From the NCBI GenBank assembly GCA_022749755.1, contig CM040442.1, forward strand, positions 321,408 through 385,407: 64,000 nt of DNA. Reading direction: 5' to 3'. The position numbers were made by a program, and so were the translations under genes. Below are positions 23,677 to 36,327 of this stretch, one piece after another. This stretch comes from Azadirachta indica (lineage: Eukaryota; Streptophyta; Magnoliopsida; Sapindales; Meliaceae). Position 1 is the stretch's first letter. Each line of letters starts with the position of its first letter. The notes beneath the pieces were generated by a model. That model made no database searches and was not told the origin of the DNA. It worked only from the letters and a program-made list of their open reading frames with translations.

Positions 23677-24090
23677 TGCACTCCTCAACTGAGAAATAAT
23701 AATTTAATCCAGATATTACGCGCATGCCAAAGTTGATTAATTTTTTGTAATTTAAATGCATGCATGCATGTTATTGGATACCACGTGGCGTTCATTTTCC
23801 AACAGGTAATGCTCCAAGTTTCTTCAAATTGAAAAGGATAGGTAAATTCTTTTTTACTGAATTTGTGTTAATTTATAAATTTAAAGTTATTTTGGAAGCA
23901 AATTTACAATTATTTTCAATCTCACAAACATAATAATGAAGAATTTGGTATTCTGGAAATTGATTTGGTGTTAATAATTAGTTAATTTGTGATAATTAGT
24001 GGATATAGAAGAATTTGGGTGACGTAGAGTTAATATACAATCAGATATATTTACCATTTGTTTCTATATATAAAATTTTATTATTTATCA

Positions 24091-24144
24091 TGTTCTGTCT
24101 TATTTATACGCACTCCTGAACTGAGAAATAATAATTTAATGCGG
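24091..24144 (-). repeat. Duplicate of the terpene synthase core promoter
   Basis: Matches 23660-23713 at most positions (tgttctg..tatttata.gcactcct.aactgagaaataataatttaat), including a TATAAATA-like box. It is 431 bp upstream of the functional-looking copy and no open frame follows it. A second module, 24147-24210, resembles 24861-24926. These look like leftovers of tandem synthase promoters. Confidence 0.7.
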
Positions 24145-24188
24145 AAATAAATTAAATTATGCCTAAAAAAATATGTCGTGCGTAATAT

Positions 24189-24313
24189 ATGGTAGCCAAC
24201 ATTATTGGTAGAATTATTTCAACAAACATAACTATTTACAATAATATTTTTATGGTAGCCAACATTATTGGTAAAATTATTTCAACAAACATAACTATTT
24301 ACAACAATATTTA
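24189..24313. repeat. 63-bp tandem repeat, two units
   Basis: Units at 24189-24251 and 24252-24313 start atggtagccaacattattgg and are nearly identical. They give a repetitive open frame, which is a by-product and not a gene. Confidence 0.85.
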
Positions 24314-25700
24314 TATTTATTGGTCAATTCGGGTTGATAAGGAGGGTTGGGTTAAAAAAAAAAAAAAAAAATTTTGTATATCTATGCAACATGTTGAAAT
24401 TAAGCAGTTAATTGACGGTCAATACTGTACCCCCAAATATACACACACTATTCGATTTATAGGAATTTAAAGATGCTACAATTAGTTGAAGTTGAAGTCA
24501 TCAATTGATTAACACAGTAGATAGTTTTATCATCATAAATTTAAGAGATTTTAACAATGTGACAAACACTTTGATTTAATGTTAGTATTAGCTAGCTAGG
24601 TCCAAAGCATGATGTTAATTGAGTTGTAACAAAATTTTCCTTCCACATTTCTTTTTTTTTTTTTTTTTTTAATTTTATTTGAACTTTGACACATTACCTA
24701 GCAACCAAAGAAGTATTACTATTTCCAAATTTTGTGACATGAAACTAAATTGATTTCATATACTATGTGAAATAAATCAGCTACATAACAATAAAAGTGA
24801 TAATTAAGTATATGTTATATTTTATTAATGGGCATAAAGTTATTAACAATAATATTAAAAATAAATTAAATATAAACCTAAAGAAATATCCCGTACCTAG
24901 TATACAGTAGCCAAAACGTTATTATTGAATTTGCATATGTGTATTACCGTGATTTCCAATTGATTGACGTTACATGACTCTTCGCACATGCATGGTTGTT
25001 TGGTTCTTTTCATTTTCATTACCTCACATCTATAATTGAGGTACCCTTGTACAACTTATCAATTTGAGATATGGATGAAAAATATTTTTCTCTTTACATC
25101 AATTTAAGGTCCTTGTATATATTATTAAAATCTTTATTGCATGTTTCACGCAACGGTGCCATCATTATTAATGTTTGAGCTACTGTTCGCATTAGATTTG
25201 AAGTTAAATTTTCAAATATAAAAAATTTAACTTCAAATTTATAGTGAATGGTTTATCAAATGATAATGATGAAGATACCATTGTATAAAACGTTCAACAA
25301 AAATTTTGATAATACATATAGTAACGTAAATGGATGACGATCAACGATGGTCAACAGTGATCAGTGGTGGCTAGCAGTGACAATTAACAGTTCATTAAAC
25401 TCAACTGTATGAAAAAAACTAACTTTACCCTTAGCCAACATTAATCAAACTAACGGATAAAGATAATGAGGTATTTTTCAAATAGTAAGAGGTAATCTGC
25501 ACTTATCTCACATGTAAAGAAACCAAGCAAGAAAGTTTTTTTTAATAGTATTTACGGAAGCAAGCATGTTGTTGGGATACCCGATCTGAATTCTTGGAAA
25601 ATCATAAACCTAATTGCATGGTGTACGTTAGACAAATGGTTTAAAATTCTTTCAATTAAACTGAAAGTTTTTTTTTTTCGTTTCCTTCATTTTTTAATTA
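24314..25700. other. AT-rich spacer
   Basis: No gene found. It has an A-run (24355-24370) and a T-run (about 24652-24670), and a diverged copy of the upstream module of 24147-24210 at 24861-24926. Confidence 0.6.
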
Positions 25701-25734
25701 TCAAATTGCTGTGATAATTACAAAATCTAATGGT

Positions 25735-26560
25735 TAATAAGGGGTAACTTTGGAAGAAGAGCAGGTCACCTCCTAGCTTGCTAAGCACGAACAAGTCATC
25801 TTTTAGTATGTCATGCATAGGTAGTCGCCTCCTAGCATGCCAGACACTGCCCAATCATCTCTTAGCATGTCATACACAAGAAAGTCATCTCCTAACATGT
25901 CATCCACATGCAAATCCCCTAACACGCCATGTATAAACAAGCCGCCTCTTAGCATGTTATACACTTGGAAGTCACCTCCTAGTATGTTATATACAAGCAT
26001 CTCCTAACACATTATGAAGGCACAAATTCTACGTGAACAGTAACATACATAGGTGAACAGTGCAGAGTATAAATAATGTCGAGAATGAACATAATGTGTA
26101 TGAATAGTACCAAGTTCGAAGAGTACCCATGAGACATCAACTTTGTCCAAATTACATATTCGGCCGAAGTCTAAGAGTTGATGAAACAAGTCCGATCCAA
26201 AACCTAACAAGCTTGAAGACAAATCTAACAAGTCCAACCCAAACCCAACAGAGCCAGTTAACTTGTAAAAGTTTAACTCAATATAAAATTCTAACTAAGA
26301 TAAGTTTAAGAGAAAGATTATATCTCCGATTATGAGAAATTCTAAGTAAACTATAAGAGAGGAACTAATCAGTTTGTACTTAAGGGAAGCTCTACAATTT
26401 AAACTATATAAAAGAAGAGGTTAAGATACAAAGAGAGGGGTTGGGAAGGGGGAGTGGAGGAGAAGAAAGCAATAGAGAGAAGAAGTAAGAGATAGCAAGA
26501 GAAAAGAGAACCACGTAAAATTTTGGTTTGTGTGTTTCTTTGTTCTTGCATAATCTATCT
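25735..26560 (+). mobile_element. Possible solo LTR or LTR fragment
   Basis: Minisatellite, then a segment ending in a TATA box (ctatataaaag at 26403-26413) and a purine-rich leader-like run (26425-26510). This is the layout of some plant gypsy LTRs. I could not define TG/CA ends or a target duplication, and no second copy is in the window. Confidence 0.3.
25766..26010. repeat. ~30-bp degenerate minisatellite, 8-9 units
   Basis: The repeat unit is about tcatctcctagcatgtcata plus ten variable bases; most units are 30 bp and two are shorter. Because 30 is a multiple of three, the minus strand gives an open frame of decapeptide-like repeats (LVYDMLGGDF-type, 25803-26000). There is no start context or flanking coding sequence, so I treat it as non-coding. 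Confidence 0.8.
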
Positions 26561-26674
26561 CAAATTACCAATTTATATCATTGACCAGATTTGTGCATAA
26601 GGACAAATTATTTATAATATTAAACAAACAAATATATAGTTAATAGACGTAGCAACCAGGTCAATCCATATTTT

Positions 26675-26825
26675 GGTGTTAATATTATGTTTTGAGTTTT
26701 TTAGACAATTAGATTGCACTAAAAAAAGATTGGTGTAAATATTTTTTTTTGAGCTTTTTAGACAATTAGATTGCACCAAAAGAATATTATGTTTTGAGTT
26801 TTTTAGACAATTAGACTACACCAAA
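26675..26825. repeat. Three ~40-bp degenerate repeats
   Basis: The core ttttgagttttttagacaat plus tagattgcacca occurs at about 26681-26719, 26738-26778 and 26783-26822, with a short A/T spacer. AT-rich, non-coding. Confidence 0.8.
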
Positions 26826-27640
26826 ATAGTCGAAGCATTTTTAAATTAAGACTGCTATTAAGTAGAACCTATAATACTGTATATCTCTACACACTTTGTT
26901 TCTAACATAACCTATTCATATCAAATTATTTTTTTTTTTTTCTTTTTTTTAAATATCAAAGAAATATATATATATATATATATACACACACAAATCATGA
27001 TTTAACATGACAATTAATAAAAAAAATAATGGGATGCATTTTCCACCTTAATGAAAAACTTCACGTTCTCGAACAACAAAATTTGAGCACACGAGGCACG
27101 ATTTGAAAATAACTGTACTTGTCTGATATATAAAACCATAATTGTGTTATACAACGTTCTGCTAATATCCCTTTAGCATTTGATGTTATCAACTTAGCAG
27201 CACAATATATTCTCAAAAATTCCTCAACCAAGTTCTATGAATGCAGAGTTTCAAGCACTAAATGCAAACTAAACCAAAGACAACGATGACAGAACCAGAG
27301 TTCTTTGCTGCCTTCATTGCAATCCTCCATGGATCCTTTAAATTCCAACTACCATACAACAACTTATAATCAATGGAGCTCTACATATCAAGATGACCAT
27401 ACATTTTTGCCATAAGCGGAAGATTCTTTTTTTGCAAACAGGTCCTGTTCTTGCTGGTAACTTTTTTTGTACAAAAAAATAAATATCATTAATTAACGCA
27501 AATTTTCGGTAATTTCAAAATCAATTTGTAATTTCGGGTAACAATTAATAGATACCCAACATGGCTGTCACATGCACTTGAAACAAAACCCACTTATCAA
27601 AACTGAATTCCAAAATTTGTAAACCTTGTTACAACAACTA
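26826..27640. other. AT-rich spacer with microsatellite
   Basis: Contains a T-run (26930-26950) and an (AT)n(AC)n run (26966-26991). 27452-27540 resembles 20575-20655 (both around ggtaactttctttgta and atatcattaat), so a dispersed repeat abuts the broken left end of the third CDK copy. No gene seen. Confidence 0.5.
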
Positions 27641-29310
27641 TAATAAGCTAGAACTGTATAATCATCTAAACGTGTGCCACATGCTTTGTGATGGAACAAC
27701 AATGCTCATTCAGGAATTAAAATACCAGACTGAATGAAGCAAAAAGATCTTGCTTACTCTTATAAAAGGCAAATCCAAAACCATCTTGGTGATGAATGAA
27801 TGCAGATCAAGGTCTAGGTACGCAAAGACAAGAAAAACCAAATTCTTGACACTAAATGCATTCAGCAACCTGTAGCCAAATTGTCACCAAATCCAGAGAT
27901 GTGTGTGTGTGTGTGTGTGTGTGTATACAAACATCCATATCACATCTGACTGACAACATGTCATATTAAATCTGACATCGCACATCAATACTTACAATTT
28001 AAACAACATTTTCAGTAAACAATAAACTCAACATCAAAATTAGCATACAATTCAAATTACATATTTAAAAAGGTGTGCTGAAAAGGAATTATAATGTTTG
28101 ATTACTAATTTACCAAGCAAATCTACACATACTGTGTTAGATTCTTCAACCAAAAAGATCAATAACATGTTTTCCAATAAGTAGTTTCGAATATATTTCG
28201 TCTATAGATACACACACACACATGTGCCATATCTTAAAAGTTGACCGCTCACAAACTGGACTAACAAACAGCTAATCCATTAATTGAGTACCTTTTTTCT
28301 AGAGTGAAGATGTTAACTGATTTGAGGTCTATCCTCATTGTGCTGTGAAATAAATAGGGATAAGTTCCAACCTGCAGCAATTATAACATTATATATCTTG
28401 TTTTGTTCAAACAACACTACTACCAAAGTTCACTTTTCAAAATTTAATATTAACTCGCAAACACATCATCCAGTAAACCCAACTTAGATGTCTACAAATC
28501 TGGTTACAAATCATTATCATTATGATCTGTAGGTTGAAAACTGACCTGACAACATTTTCATGTTGCGACTCCTTGAGAAGAGAGACTTCTCTTAGTGTAT
28601 AGCTTGGAACACCTTCAATCTCATTCCGAATTGTGATCATCTTGATAGCTACCAGCTTTAGATTGCGACACTTGTAAACCTCACCATAGCCGCCTTGTCT
28701 TATCTTCTTGATTTCCTTGTAGTTCCAATTCCTCACATTTTCCACTTGACCTAATTCAGGAATGAGACAAGAAACTAGAAAACCAAATCAACAGAGATAA
28801 GTTCAGAGAAATTATTAATTATTTTTTCAAGATCCATTACGTGTAAACAAGTTGTTGAATACAAACTAACAAGCTCTTGAATACAAAATTAGATTAAATC
28901 AATAAGATCAGAAGGATGAAGAATCATAACAACAGAATTTTGTTGTCAATTAGCGATAAACAACAAAGAATTCAGAATTTATGAACACCAGATGAATGAT
29001 AAAATCACCAATCCGCCAATTGAAAAACCAGAAACAGAAGCCGACTTCAAGGAATGCAAAACTAAAGAGAATGCCAGCAGTAGAAAATCTTGAAGGAAAT
29101 AAACAGAGTGATCAGTGATTGCACCTGAACAACGGAACAAGAAGCTGTTTCTGGATCACTGAGAATTAGACAGAGGAACTGTTGTTTGTTTCGTATATAG
29201 AATAAAGCAAATCATTCTGTTATTGGGTCCTGAAATTCCCCCCAAACTTAAACTGCATCTCAGCCATCCACGTGGTCTCGATAAAAGTAGGATTGTATGG
29301 TCTCAATAAA
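27640..29310 (-). pseudogene. Third CDK-like copy: 5' fragment with intact glycine loop
   Basis: Only the 5' part of the kinase gene remains. Exon 1 is 28546-28750 (acceptor ttag, then VENVRNWNYKEI, KIRQGGYGEVYK, VAIKMI and PSYTLREVSLLKE, donor GT). Exon 2 is 27759-27870 (LVFLVFAYLDLDLHSFI). A matching 5' UTR exon ends at 29125. The first Gly of the GxGxxG loop is Arg and PSTAIRE reads PSYTLRE. Homology to copies A and B stops at about 27640, before the catalytic-loop exon. Intron 1 has a (TG)n run at 27901-27925 where A and B carry the LTR element. It is more diverged from A and B than they are from each other. Confidence 0.85.
27901..27925. repeat. (TG)n microsatellite
   Basis: Perfect TG dinucleotide run in intron 1 of the third CDK copy. 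It corresponds to the empty site of the retrotransposon in copies A and B. Confidence 0.9.
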
Positions 29311-29890
29311 TGAACTATTGGATTGTACTATAGTAGCAGCAATAGTCATTGCAGAAGATAGATATTCACACAGTAGTGAGCGCAATGCTGAAATAATATA
29401 TAGTAACTTAAACTAGAAAAGGCGAAACAGTAAACTGAAGTAGAATGTATCTTGCTTGACTTTATTGAGGAGTACCCCAAATTCAATTTCTAATGTTGTT
29501 GGCAAACTAAGACATTTACCAAGTTAGCATACAAGCAACTTTAAATGGAGGTATGAGACAATTGCTGGCAAATTTATGGTTAGAAATCCAAGCAGCAAAT
29601 TTGCATCTGGATGCATAATGAAAGTATTCATTACAAGAGATAGAAGCATAAGAAGTGAAAACTTGTTATTGGGGTAAATTTAACTTGGTTTTGAGATTAA
29701 ATGGATTAAACAAAAATCATCTATCAAAGTTTACTAAGCATTACCTGAACCTCAGACAACCCAACTACACATGCACATTCAACTTCTTTATATCCAACAC
29801 AGTCTAATTAACAACAATTGAAAACATATAAAAATGTAGTTAAGGGGCAATCAATTAAGCTAATCTATTCACCAGAGTGAAGTCAAGAGA

Positions 29891-30158
29891 CTAACTCTGT
29901 TGATTATCGAGTCAGATGCATTGAATGTAGTGTGCAGTTAGCTGAAGGAAAGTCAGGAAGTGGGAAAGAGATTTTCTGGGTTGTATCAGAAATTTAAGAC
30001 TTGCTCAAAGGCTGGACCATTGTCAGCTGCAGCATGTTCCAAGGAATTGTAACACAGCTGCTCGTAACTCAGCAAAAATAGCTGTAGGACAAGAAAGCCA
30101 ATTCAGTTTGGAGGAGATTCCATCTGAGATTGCTCTAATTTGTTCTCTTTCTAATTAA
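29891..30158 (+). pseudogene. RNase H-like fragment, copy B
   Basis: Same fragment as 541-808, with the same internal stop and frame change and the same terminal TAA. Confidence 0.55.
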
Positions 30159-32027
30159 TGAAATTTCTCTTTAAAAAAAGTCACCGGGACAAGAGCAGTT
30201 AATTTTATTCAAATAGTTGCGAGCTCAACTCACATGGCATAATATATCTGGCAACGTTTGAGGTTCATACAAACCAACTTGGCAGCGATAGCCAAGGCAA
30301 TTTAAGGGCCAAACATAAATCCTCTGGCTCTATTCCTAGATTGCAAATTTCATTTTGTGACCAATCATAGCACAAAATGCAGAATGATTTTATAATCCAA
30401 GTTTCTTTCTCTATGTTGAGATAAAATATGAACAACAAAAGGACAATTTCAAAAGTCAAATGAATCAATTTGATGATAAAAAAACATAAGCTGGAAACTT
30501 ATGCTACTCACACATACAATCCACAAAAATTTAAACAGCTTATGCAGTCTCTACTTCGTGAAGCTACAACATTTAACGACACAAACTTTCAAAATTCAAC
30601 AAAATTTCAGCAGTAAAATTTTTCATGTTTTGGTGGTAATTCAACACGGTTTGCTGTTTCACCTAATTTCAGTGAAAATATAGCAAGCAATTAGAAGGTC
30701 ACTGAAATCCACAGAGGAAAGCAGAAAATTTGAACAAAATTGCAGCTTTAACAGACAACCAATAAAAGATTTTCTCATTCCGAGTAAAATTCCCATTTCA
30801 AATTCAACAAAATTAAGATATCACTAGCAGATATTTCTTAGGGTTATGATATGTTTGCAACTGTTCAGCAGCAACTAAAGTATATAATAAACACCTATCA
30901 TCCACTCCCTTGACAATTTGTTACCTGTATCACGAACATACCCTTAAACTACTTCACCTAATGGCTTGAAATCAATTTAGTTACAAAATTTTTAAAAGAA
31001 AGAAGAAATCCCAACATTTGTTAACCATAAACAATGAAAGATCCCTCATGACTTTTAAGTAATACGTTTCAATTTTACTGCCGAAATTACAATTTGACAT
31101 ACCTTAATCTACTATGAGTTTGAACCATAACCAGAAAGCAATCACCAAGAAGCAAAAGTGCATGTGTTTGTGTACCTGTTACAACAGAGATGGATGGTGC
31201 AGTTACATATGTCTTGGAACAAAACCCAGAAAGCATTTTCTTAAAAACTTCTGCTTTTAGAAAACAACAAAAACACTTCCAAACTTAAAAAGGGTAATAA
31301 CAACTAAAGGAAATATAACCCCAAACGTTGAATGTTTTAAATTTAACCCAAATATTGATATCAAAAGGCTGGTTCTTATCAAACAGAAAAAGGAAAATAA
31401 CAATTTTTCTCAATTTTAATCTTGAAAATATTGCTTCCAATTTAGATACATTTAGAATTCTTAATTAAAATATAATCATCTTTGAATTAGGCCAAATATT
31501 GCTTCTAATTTAGATACATGGTTTGCTTAATTTAAACATCTTAGACCCTGACAGAGAGACAATTTTGAATAATGGTAGTCCTATGACGGTGGAACGCAAA
31601 GGAATCAGGACTAAATTGATATTATGGAGAAGTACATGGCGTAATTTGTTATTTATTCAAATGTATAGCAATACAAATGTTATTATCCCAACAAGGATCA
31701 TTGAAACAACGGTCACTTGTATTTCGCGGTTTCAAATTTGAAAGCAGGAAGCAACGGTAAATTGCAGCGGGAAGAAGAATTGCGCCACAAGTAATTAGCA
31801 ATTTCTCTCTCTAAACAGCTCCTAATTTGCCCACGTTTCAATCGTTTCAAGGAACTTAACGAATATTTCTCTCCGTGAATCAGTTCCCTTCTCTGTTTCT
31901 CCTCTGTCTGCTTCAAACCAAAGCAACGCAGTTCTTAGTTTCGTGAAATTAGACCAAGATTTCTCAACCAGAGATCAATTTCCATCTTCTGTCACTCAAA
32001 TCTGGTTGTTTGAGCGAGTTACAGTAA
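30159..32027. other. Non-coding stretch, copy B
   Basis: Equivalent of 809-2678, with a few homopolymer indels. No gene seen. Confidence 0.6.
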
Positions 32028-32655
32028 ATGGGCAGTGTGAACATTAGGGAAGTTTGGAGTTCTAATCTTGATTTCGAGGTCTTCTTTCTCAGTCAGTGCT
32101 TAAACAGATTCAATGTTCCGTTAGTGGACACCGAATTTCCGGGTTTTCTACGCAATACACCGACAAACGCGGCAAAGGCGGTGCGGTACGAAGACTTTGA
32201 AGTTTGAAGTGGGTGACTTTTCATGGGTTGTGTGACTTGGTTTACATGCTTAAACTCTTGAGCTGAAATCCGATGCCAGGAACTGTTTTTGATTTTCTTA
32301 AGTTGGCTTCTGGATATTTCCAATATGTTTACGACATCATGTTTATGGCAAGATTCTGTGACGGGCTGATGGCGGGAACAGAGTGGCAAAGATTTTGAGT
32401 CCGGAGAGATCAGGTGCTGCACATAATGTTGGTTCAGACAGTCTGTTAACAGCAGCTGTTTTTGCTAAAATGAGGAAGATTTATCGGGTTGATGAACGCT
32501 TTGTAGTAGGGTTTTTGTACGGAATCAGTGCGAGAATTCCAATGTCTCGTCCGAAGATTATCGTGCCACCGTATTTCCTACATCCTGTCCAAGAATTATC
32601 TACTGTGGAAGACCATTGCTTCCCCAACCTCATTACTATGTTCCTTGGCAGTTAG
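32028..32655 (+). pseudogene. CAF1 deadenylase pseudogene, copy B
   Basis: Same as 2679-3306: N-terminal MGSVNIREVW and VDTEFPG, then frame changes into the FHGLCDLVYM and GSDSLLTAAVF blocks. All lesions are shared with copy A, so they predate the split of the copies. Confidence 0.85.
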
Positions 32656-33615
32656 CTAGGTTTCCATGTTGATCTAGTGGTCAATAAATGTTTCATCTGC
32701 TTAGTGACTTGTACAAAAAAAATAATAGAGTATTTTTTTTTCAGATTCATTAACATCTCTCAATCTATGATATTTCTTTTCTGCGTTTTACATCCACATA
32801 CCAAGAAAATTTACACAATGAATTGTAGTTACATCATTTTGATGAATTACATTGCAATTGGTACAACCTGTTATTGAAAGCTTCGCATTTTCATCAGCCA
32901 TAACTTTCATATTACGCAGAACATTATTACAACAATGTTGGATGCCAAATGAAATGCTAGTTTTGAAATTAATCATTCGAATAATTGAATAATACTGAAT
33001 ATATCTTCTATTTACTGCTGTGGCTCAACAAGACTGCAAGAGAGCTTTCTGTTTAGCCTGCATCAGATGAAGCTTTCTGTACCAAGATTATTGTTATATG
33101 TTGTTGCTATGTTTTGAAGTTATGTGGATTGAAAGGCACTGCAGAAGATAGATATTACATGGCAGTAAGTGGAATGCTGAAATAATAATAACTAAAACTA
33201 GAAAAGAGCAATCGGTAAACAGTATACTAAAATGTATCATATGTAACATCGTAGAGCTACATGTAGAAAGTGGCAATTTTGAAGTCTGAAAATACACTGA
33301 TTCTATGATGGACAGACTATTAATTACCAGGGTTTAATAATGCAGTAGATGAATCTTTAGACAATTAATTCACAATTAATGAAGAAAATAGCATATGCGA
33401 GCTTCAAATTACGTTCACATACATCTATTGAAATCTGCCCAAGCAACAGACATTTACATACAAGTAGCAAGTTCTGAAGATTCTATTTACACATTAGCAG
33501 AAAGTTCAAGCTGCTTATTAAGAAAGCTCATAGAAACTCCAAGAAAGGTCTAAACCAAGCCCGATTTCAGACATGTATAAAACCATGTTTGAGGAAAAAC
33601 ACTAGCTGGATGCAA
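32656..33615. other. Spacer between CAF1 and CDK pseudogenes, copy B
   Basis: Equivalent of 3307-4266, including the second tgcagaagatagatatt copy near 33139. No gene seen. Confidence 0.6.
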
Positions 33616-34964
33616 CTATAAATCCTGCTTCAGAAGTCTTTTACCCAAAGCATAGCGCTTTCGTTCAATTATATCACTCATGGTTGTGTTTCTTTCAAGA
33701 CAATTGAGAAAATTGCCGCTTGATGGATAGAACATGGACGGCGGCTTCTTAACACCTCTGAGGTACTCATGCTCAAGTGCATCATTGACTGTGATTCTAC
33801 GTTTTGGATTCAAGCAGAGCATTTTCTGGAAACATGTGGAATGAAGGTATGAGCGAAGAAAGTGCACAACTGCTAGTACAAGCTAAATTATCATTGTTTT
33901 GCACTTCAACTTGCACAAGAGGAATAAATGTGGTTCAAAATTAGTTCAAATGTTTCTTCACAGAAATTAAATCAGCTATATTTTCCAATTATTTCCCTCA
34001 TAAACTCAATGATCTCCTTCCCTCATGGTCTACTACAACGGAGATTAAGGGTACTTTCCAAGAGAAAATATTGATACTCACAGAAAGAAGATCAACACCA
34101 GCTGCTTCTAGATCAGGAAATGTTTTAGCCAAATCCTGCATAGTGACAGACAAAAACAATATGTAATCATATAATCCAAGGATCTCTAAAAAATAAATCA
34201 AAGAGAAAACCATTGTAGAGGATTTCTTACTTGAGGCTCGCGACTAGGATACGAAGTCAGTTCGCTTATTGTAGTCACTCCAGGCCAGGTTTCCTCAGTT
34301 GGTGTACCCAAAAGACGTCATAAGGGAAATTTCATGTAAGAAGGCTTATACGTAGAACGCAAGAGTATAACCGGTAGTTTTTAAGGCTGTAAAATACCTG
34401 AAAATGAGTAGCAACTTGTCCTTCCTTTTTCCAGGGAATAGAGACTCTCCAGTTATCATCTCAGCAAATATACAACCAACAGCCGACACATCTATTGGAG
34501 AAGAGTATTCAGTGTAGCCAAGCAATAGCTCAGGTGCTTTGTATGAGGTATGTGCGTACTGACAGAATGCATAAAGACAAATGATAAGGACATTGGTGCC
34601 GCTATTTTATAAAGCAAACAAGTTAACCCAACTTTTGTTTCTTTATAATGTATAAATTTGAGAAACAGACATCTTAGTAAAATATCGCATTACAATTGAC
34701 TTCAAGAAAACTTATAACAAAAGTTCTAAATTTTAAGGAAATAGTGTAGAGGAATAAATAACAATTTTGACGGACAGATTCTACTAGCATGTGTCTAACT
34801 ATAATGCTCAGAAAATCATTCTCCAAGACTTCCTAAAGTGAAATATATGTATTTTCAACAAATGTCCTAAATGTTATAGGAGATTTGAGAGAAGCGGAAC
34901 TTACCAGTAACGAGAACAAAGTAAAGAAAAGAGAATATTATGATCTAGCTAAGGCTAAAAGCTA

Positions 34965-35165
<201 letters not shown>

Positions 35166-36023
35166 TCATGTTGACTGATAAAAAATCGGAGCATCCAACT
35201 TTCACCATTAGGTCCAGTAGTCATTGTACAAAATTTATAGATGGATTGCTTACTGCCAATTGGATATTGAGTTCCTGTATCCACATAGTTTTCAACAAAG
35301 TCAGTAAATTTTGTATGTTCTCTTTCCCTTTTGTAACAAAAACTGCAATAGCTGGAGTAAATAGTTTCTTCTTTCGTTCCACACAATGAATGAAGTTTAT
35401 GTTCTTCATTTTTGTTACTTTCACAGTTGTTGATTCTTGTAACCTCTGTTTTCTTCATCTTTTTTTGGGGGTGGATGAGTGTTCAATATGAATTCACATT
35501 CTATTTGAACTGCATATATGTGATTTCATAGCCCAAATAAACCCCTAAAATAGGAAAACAAAAGCACAAACATAGCCCAGTAGTTATATGTGTGCTTAGA
35601 TCAAGTTCTTCCCATGAAAATGTTCACATTATAATATATCCACAAACAAAATACGTACAGAAGATTAATTTTAACATTATAATGTTACATAAAAGAAATC
35701 ATCTAAGCATGAATCATGTACCATATGCTTTCTTATAAAACAATTTAAGTAGAACCGCATAATCCTCTAGTCATCTAAACATCTAAATGTGTCCCACATG
35801 CTTTGAAATGGAACAACTATGCTCATTCATGAATTAAAATAACAGACAGAATGAAGCATAAAGATCTTACTTACTCTTATAACAGGCGGATCCAAAACCA
35901 TCTTGGTGATGAATGAATGCAGATCAATGTCTAGGTACTCAAAGACAAGAAAAACCAAATTCCTGATGCTAGATAGATCCAGCAGCCTGTAGCCAAATTG
36001 TCACCAAATCGAGAGAAGTGTAC

Positions 36024-36050
<27 letters not shown>

Positions 36051-36056
<6 letters not shown>

Positions 36057-36327
36057 GTTTTTTTCTTTTCTAATAGCATTAGAAATTCGACCTTATATTG
36101 AATTCGGAAAGTATCCAACAAAATCCTAACTTGCCTTAAGTTAAAACTTCCGAATTTAACTTTTCTTTTTCTGCAAGAATTTCTTTTTTGGTCAGACTTG
36201 CCCATGGAACATCTGATCAAGAACATATCGAGCTGACCTGATTAGGACGTAAGAAGGCTGACCAGGTATTGGGCTTGTTAACGTGAAGCCCATGGATCTT
36301 GTGATCCTGAGGTCATCTTCCCAAACA
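36051..36327 (-). repeat. Truncated 3' LTR, copy B element
   Basis: Same truncated LTR as 6701-6977, bordered by the same TA microsatellite on the left and the polypurine tract (36328-36348) on the right. Confidence 0.85.

Noticed and set aside
24189..24470. 93-codon open frame (+)
   Set aside because: Produced by the 63-bp tandem repeat and an A-run read as poly-Lys.
25803..26000. Repetitive 65-codon open frame (-)
   Set aside because: A by-product of the 30-bp minisatellite; no start context and no conserved flank.
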